From assembly GCA_947096075.1 (NCBI GenBank), contig CAMUQE010000087.1, forward strand, positions 1 through 7,852: a stretch of 7,852 bases of DNA, written 5' to 3'. Every line of letters begins with the position of its first letter. Within the stretch, counting starts at the first letter, position 1. Of the stretch, positions 4,885 to 7,852 are shown piece by piece. Below the pieces are notes generated by a model. It worked only from the letters and a program-made list of their open reading frames with translations. It was not told the origin of the DNA and ran no database searches. Both the position numbers and the translations under genes were made by a program. Source of the stretch: Veillonella parvula. Its GTDB lineage: Bacteria; Bacillota; Negativicutes; Veillonellales; Veillonellaceae.

Positions 4885-5883
4885 TTAGTTTCTAACCATA
4901 TCCATATTGGTTTTATCATACCCAGTAACATCAACAACCATATATTGCGTTGCCGTGCTACCTGTACAACCTGCAGCAAGAGTAGTTACCGTATCCCAAT
5001 TAATTGATTGATATGAGTTTACTTTTACCGTCTCACCATTAATAAATTTTATTGTATTCCATACTGCCCCTGTATGAGATTTACCATCTCCACGATTAAT
5101 ATTAGGACCCCATACCTGTGCATCTACGGTACTTAAAGGTACAACAGCCACTTTACATCCATAGGATTTTGGATCTGTAGACATATCCGCATACATTTCT
5201 GGGTTATAATTCGATAATTGACTTTTGAAGTCTTTTCCATAATGGTCTAAAACTCTCATATACCGTATCCGACTATCATATAGAATATCGTATTTTGCCC
5301 AATTTTCTCCCCAGAACTTATGTTTACCTAACACTTGTAAAGCCACATTTTTCCCTTTTTCCTTATTAATATAATCAAGTCTCGTCCTACCTTTAAATTC
5401 ATTCATATCCTCAAAATAGCCAAAGCAATAAAATCTAGTATCATTAGCTACTTTTAAGGCTTCTTGTTCCGTGAATTGGTCTCCACCCTTAACTATATTT
5501 ACAACAAGTGCAAATATACTTTGTTGCCGTTTCACAACATTTTCCGCTTCAAATTCATATCCACTTGGAACAGTTACCGCTATAATCGGTGATTCACCAT
5601 GATATACCTGCCTAATTATATATGTTACTTGGAGTCTATTGATGCCCCCACTTATAATTGGCTTAATATTTTTATACCTATAATCGTTATTACCAACTAC
5701 TGTAGGAGTATATGGGCTATTAGAATCTACTGGTATCGATATTTTACTATTTATAACCTTCAAATTACCGCCTTTATATATCCTAGCAGCTTTTTGTTTT
5801 GGAAAACTAAGATAAACAAGATTATCATATGAATCATTAATGATTGTCTTACCATTTATGTTTTTAATATTAATGAACTCCAT
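4885..5883 (-). CDS. Phage tail-appendage protein of unknown function (332 aa)
   Basis: I do not recognise the family with confidence. The protein opens with a strand-turn-strand unit (INIKNINGKTIINDSYDNLVYLS), has no signal peptide or membrane span, and is rich in beta-type and aromatic residues. The second half has many Tyr, Asp and Asn and single Cys residues (FYCFGYF, SYGCKVAV, AGCTGST). The C-terminus ends in QYMVVDVTGYD. The ATG at 5883 overlaps the end of the 101-residue gene by 14 bases, with a GAGGGG site ten bases upstream, so it is coupled to the tail genes. A structural appendage exposed at the tail tip is the best inference. It is intact, with a TAA stop 15 bases before the next gene. 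Confidence 0.68.
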   Translation of the reverse strand: MEFINIKNINGKTIINDSYDNLVYLSFPKQKAARIYKGGNLKVINSKISIPVDSNSPYTPTVVGNNDYRYKNIKPIISGGINRLQVTYIIRQVYHGESPIIAVTVPSGYEFEAENVVKRQQSIFALVVNIVKGGDQFTEQEALKVANDTRFYCFGYFEDMNEFKGRTRLDYINKEKGKNVALQVLGKHKFWGENWAKYDILYDSRIRYMRVLDHYGKDFKSQLSNYNPEMYADMSTDPKSYGCKVAVVPLSTVDAQVWGPNINRGDGKSHTGAVWNTIKFINGETVKVNSYQSINWDTVTTLAAGCTGSTATQYMVVDVTGYDKTNMDMVRN

Positions 5884-6175
5884 ATACTAAATACCCCTCA
5901 TATGTGATGTCCTTCATTTGTCGCTCAATTTGATACGTTTCTTCCGACATGGAAAAGGACCACGTAATAGTATTTCCATTAACTTCCGCTACTAAATATT
6001 GTCCCATAGCAGCCACCCAAAGCGTTTCACCATTTTGAACTCCATTTACTACAATAGTATGCCGTCTATTAGGAATTTCCCTTACATATATCTTATCTAT
6101 TGTTCTACATAACATTTCTTTTAGATTTAATATGATATTCCCATTTCTATCATATATTTCCAAATGCCCATCCAT
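5870..6175 (-). CDS. Small conserved-looking tail protein (101 aa), function unknown
   Basis: It starts one base after the TAA of the tail tip gene (TAATATG), so it is almost certainly translated by reinitiation and belongs to the same module. It begins MDGHLEIYDRNGNIILNLKE and continues with alternating strands (TIVVNG, YLVAEVNG, TITWSFSM), which suggests a compact all-beta protein without membrane segments. Small beta proteins at this position, right after a J-like tail protein, usually join fibres or tip accessory parts. I do not recognise the family, and the ribosome site is weak (AGGA at about eleven bases). Confidence 0.7.
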   Translation of the reverse strand: MDGHLEIYDRNGNIILNLKEMLCRTIDKIYVREIPNRRHTIVVNGVQNGETLWVAAMGQYLVAEVNGNTITWSFSMSEETYQIERQMKDITYEGYLVYGVH

Positions 6176-6176
6176 A

Positions 6177-6566
6177 TTACCAAGTTCCTAACTTCAAACG
6201 TTCATTATTTTCCTCATCAAATGCAGTAATAAGATTATCTTCAATTCGCATCCTTGCTCCTGTGCTTTTTGTTTCCAATTTGCCAATAATCCCTGATACT
6301 GCAGATAACGATGTTACATCCAAATTATCTGCTATAATTGCTTTTGATTGGATAACCCCTTTACCAATAACATTTTTTTCAAATAATGTATCACCTGTCA
6401 CATGCACTAATTTACCATCAATACGTACTCCAGATTTACTTAAGTTAATACGTGTAACTAGTTTATCACCATCTAGTGCATCTACAGCATTGGCTACACG
6501 TAAATCAATGCCATTAGATAACTGTGTGATTTGAGTATTTATATTGGTATTTAGGTTTGTAATTCT
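6177..6566 (-). CDS. Tail tip protein, C-terminal part after the second TAA
   Basis: Beginning RITNLNTNINTQITQLS, it completes the coiled stretch and then gives the strongest family match: DKLVTRINLSKSGVRIDGK, VHVTGDT, and IIADNLDVTSLSAVSGIIGKL, the tip region at the end of J-like proteins. GTG codons near 6407 have no ribosome site. It ends LKLGTW-TAA one base before the next gene, a natural gene end. Confidence 0.6.
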   Translation of the reverse strand, partial: RITNLNTNINTQITQLSNGIDLRVANAVDALDGDKLVTRINLSKSGVRIDGKLVHVTGDTLFEKNVIGKGVIQSKAIIADNLDVTSLSAVSGIIGKLETKSTGARMRIEDNLITAFDEENNERLKLGTW

Positions 6567-7265
6567 TTATGTAAATCCCTTTTCAATAGATACTATTTTA
6601 TTTTCAAATCCATTTACACTGGTTTTTACTGTCCCAACAGTATTGGACAACTGATTAATTTCTTTATTCATATTAGCAATACCTAAACTTTCTAAGTCTA
6701 ATAAATCCTTATCTATAGTTGCTTTTATACTAACCTGCTTTTCAATTATATAACCTTCGCCAAATACATCTACAAATGAGCATTGTACCTTATATATTCC
6801 TGATACATTAGAATATGTAAGCATTGTACTTGTTGTTTCAAATGTATCAGTACGTGTGTCTCCAATCACATTACATCTAATTATATAAGCTTGTGCAGGT
6901 TTTAATGAAAAATATATATTAAATCCATCCAGCTGATTTTTAATTTCAATGGTTGGCGCTAATAATTTAGGTACATTATATTCATACGTCGCTGCCGTGG
7001 AGTATTTTCCCATAGTACTCTTCGCATATAAAAATACTGTATCACTACGCTTAGTTAATGGTAATGTAGCGGTTGTACTTTTAACTCTTGCTATCAGCCC
7101 ACTAGTTTGCTTACCAGGATTGTTATCAGTCCTTAATTCATAATACTCAACATCTACATTAACAACCTCGTCCCATGATGCAACTATATTACGATTAAAT
7201 GTAAGTAAAAAGTTATCTGGCATATCTGGAACTACGTCAATTTGTTTAACAGATGCTTCTATTAT
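6567..7265 (-). CDS. Tail tip protein, middle part between the two TAA codons
   Basis: This piece starts IIEASVKQIDVVPDM and carries the third and fourth beta domains and a helix-forming stretch that ends VSIEKGFT. The first ATG (7223) has no ribosome site, so it is unlikely to be translated alone. Its frame matches the parts on either side. Confidence 0.55.
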   Translation of the reverse strand: MIEASVKQIDVVPDMPDNFLLTFNRNIVASWDEVVNVDVEYYELRTDNNPGKQTSGLIARVKSTTATLPLTKRSDTVFLYAKSTMGKYSTAATYEYNVPKLLAPTIEIKNQLDGFNIYFSLKPAQAYIIRCNVIGDTRTDTFETTSTMLTYSNVSGIYKVQCSFVDVFGEGYIIEKQVSIKATIDKDLLDLESLGIANMNKEINQLSNTVGTVKTSVNGFENKIVSIEKGFT

Positions 7266-7852
7266 TTACGCTGTTTCAGCTCTATTACCAAACCTATCAA
7301 CTGATATAGCCTTAATCCTATATTCTTCTCCTGGTCCTAATGCTTTTATACTAACTTGGCTCTCTCCGCTACCAGCATATTGCCATTCCTGATTAAGTAC
7401 TTCTTTGCCATTTTTCTTAATCAACATGTACCAAATTTCTGCATTAGCAAAGTTCAATGACTCTCTTGGTTTATCAAATAATACTTGAAGATCATAATAC
7501 ACATTCTTGTCAGCAGTTTGATTATATCTACTAATTACATGAAGATTTTGTACATCATTCGGAGCTTGCATTTTAGGAATTGCAATAGATTTTGTGATTC
7601 CTGTTGTCAATTGACCTAAATCATTAATGGCTTGTACTCTTACTTCATATGTAGCCCCCAATACTACATCAGTTATTACCGCATTATTAACCGATGCAGG
7701 ATAATTACCTACATATGACCACGTATCACTTTTAGTATTACGATAATTTACCACTACATTATGTACACTTCCATTTCTACGTAATTGCAATAATAACGCT
7801 ATTTTTGAATAAATAAAGACATTATTTCCATATACATCACTGCTTAGACCTA
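7266..7852 (-). CDS. Tail tip protein, upstream part (fibronectin-III-like domains 1-2), partial
   Basis: The frame continues past the right edge (GLSSDVYGNNVFIYSK...), so the true start is outside. It contains two fibronectin-III-like domains joined by a Pro-rich linker (IAIPKMQAPND). If the TAA at 7266-7268 terminates translation, the product lacks the C-terminal tip region. The TTG at 7790 is an internal codon, not a start. Confidence 0.7.
   Translation of the reverse strand, partial: GLSSDVYGNNVFIYSKIALLLQLRRNGSVHNVVVNYRNTKSDTWSYVGNYPASVNNAVITDVVLGATYEVRVQAINDLGQLTTGITKSIAIPKMQAPNDVQNLHVISRYNQTADKNVYYDLQVLFDKPRESLNFANAEIWYMLIKKNGKEVLNQEWQYAGSGESQVSIKALGPGEEYRIKAISVDRFGNRAETA

Larger units (their letters stand above)
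6177..7852 (-). pseudogene. C-terminal part of tail tip J / host-specificity protein, two in-frame TAA codons
   Basis: The frame is open from the window edge at 7850 to TAA 6177 (557 codons) except for TAA at 7266-7268 and TAA at 6567-6569. In order it has a first fibronectin-III-like domain (with TWSYVGNYP and YEVRVQAINDLGQ), a second (from QNLHVISRYNQ to YRIKAISVDRFGNRAET), a third (from PDMPDNFLLTFN), a fourth smaller one ending in KVQCSFVDVFGEG, a helical stretch (residues around NKEINQLSNTVGTVKTSV), and a C-terminal triple-stranded type region (TRINLSKSGVRIDGKLVHVTGDT...). This is the layout of siphovirus J / TipJ proteins, which fix host range at the tail tip. Both stops sit where Gln would fit (ETA-stop-IIEAS; KGFT-stop-RITNLN). 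No frameshift is present. Confidence 0.82.

Noticed and set aside
5599..5832. Plus-strand frames opposite the 332-residue and tail tip genes
   Set aside because: These and those at 6262-6534 and 6949-7143 are shadows of the coding strand without start signals.
1732..7852. Reassignment of TAA to an amino acid throughout the phage
   Set aside because: TAA ends most intact genes at natural junctions: ATGGCTAA at 2182-2189, TAATATG at 6175-6179, over the ribosome site at 4555, and before GGAGG at 3576. A global change would fuse or extend these genes.
2182..7852. Programmed frameshifting as the cause of the split lysin and tail genes
   Set aside because: The pieces of each gene lie in the same frame; only a stop codon separates them.
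6177..7852. Diversity-generating retroelement acting on the tail gene
   Set aside because: No reverse transcriptase, template repeat or adenine-biased variable repeat is visible in the window.

Overview
The window is AT-rich and nearly all of its genes lie on the minus strand. It reads as the late end of a siphovirus-type prophage beside a bacterial flank. Strong AGGAGG ribosome sites, the lambda-J-like tail tip protein, the Firmicutes-style tail-fibre repeats and the lysin type suggest a low-GC Negativicute, perhaps Veillonella or a relative. That is a judgement from sequence style; no rRNA or tRNA is present to confirm it.

In the direction of transcription (high to low coordinates): (1) 7852-6177 is the C-terminal part of a tail tip / host-specificity protein with fibronectin-III-like domains, open to the window edge but cut by two in-frame TAA codons. 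(2) 6175-3576 holds four closely packed tail-appendage genes: 101 aa and 332 aa proteins of unknown function, a 104 aa beta-rich protein resembling the N-terminal domain of baseplate upper proteins, and a 322 aa fibre/adhesin with two 'GKSAYE' repeats and a BspA-like leucine-rich segment. (3) 3562-2182 is the lysis cassette: a 184 aa holin-like protein, a 58 aa membrane protein and a lysozyme-like lysin cut by an in-frame TAA. (4) Two small genes of 89 and 53 aa follow, then a strong terminator at 1675-1725. (5) A hicA-hicB toxin-antitoxin pair has its own promoter, with a perfect 14-bp palindrome between the -35 and -10. (6) About 300 bases rich in hairpins and without a gene follow. (7) An S51 peptidase (PepE-like) gene ends the window. 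Its last 18 codons are missing from its own strand but are found on the opposite strand at positions 1-57.

The tail genes build the host-recognition end of the virion and the lysis genes release progeny. HicAB is an independently transcribed accessory module at the prophage edge. Two features stand out. First, three in-frame TAA codons fall in otherwise intact frames at places where CAA (Gln) would fit, with no frameshift, while TAA is clearly the normal stop elsewhere. Second, the peptidase gene is folded back at the first base of the window, which is either an inversion or a contig-end chimera. I see no wholly new system, CRISPR array, transposase or diversity-generating element.
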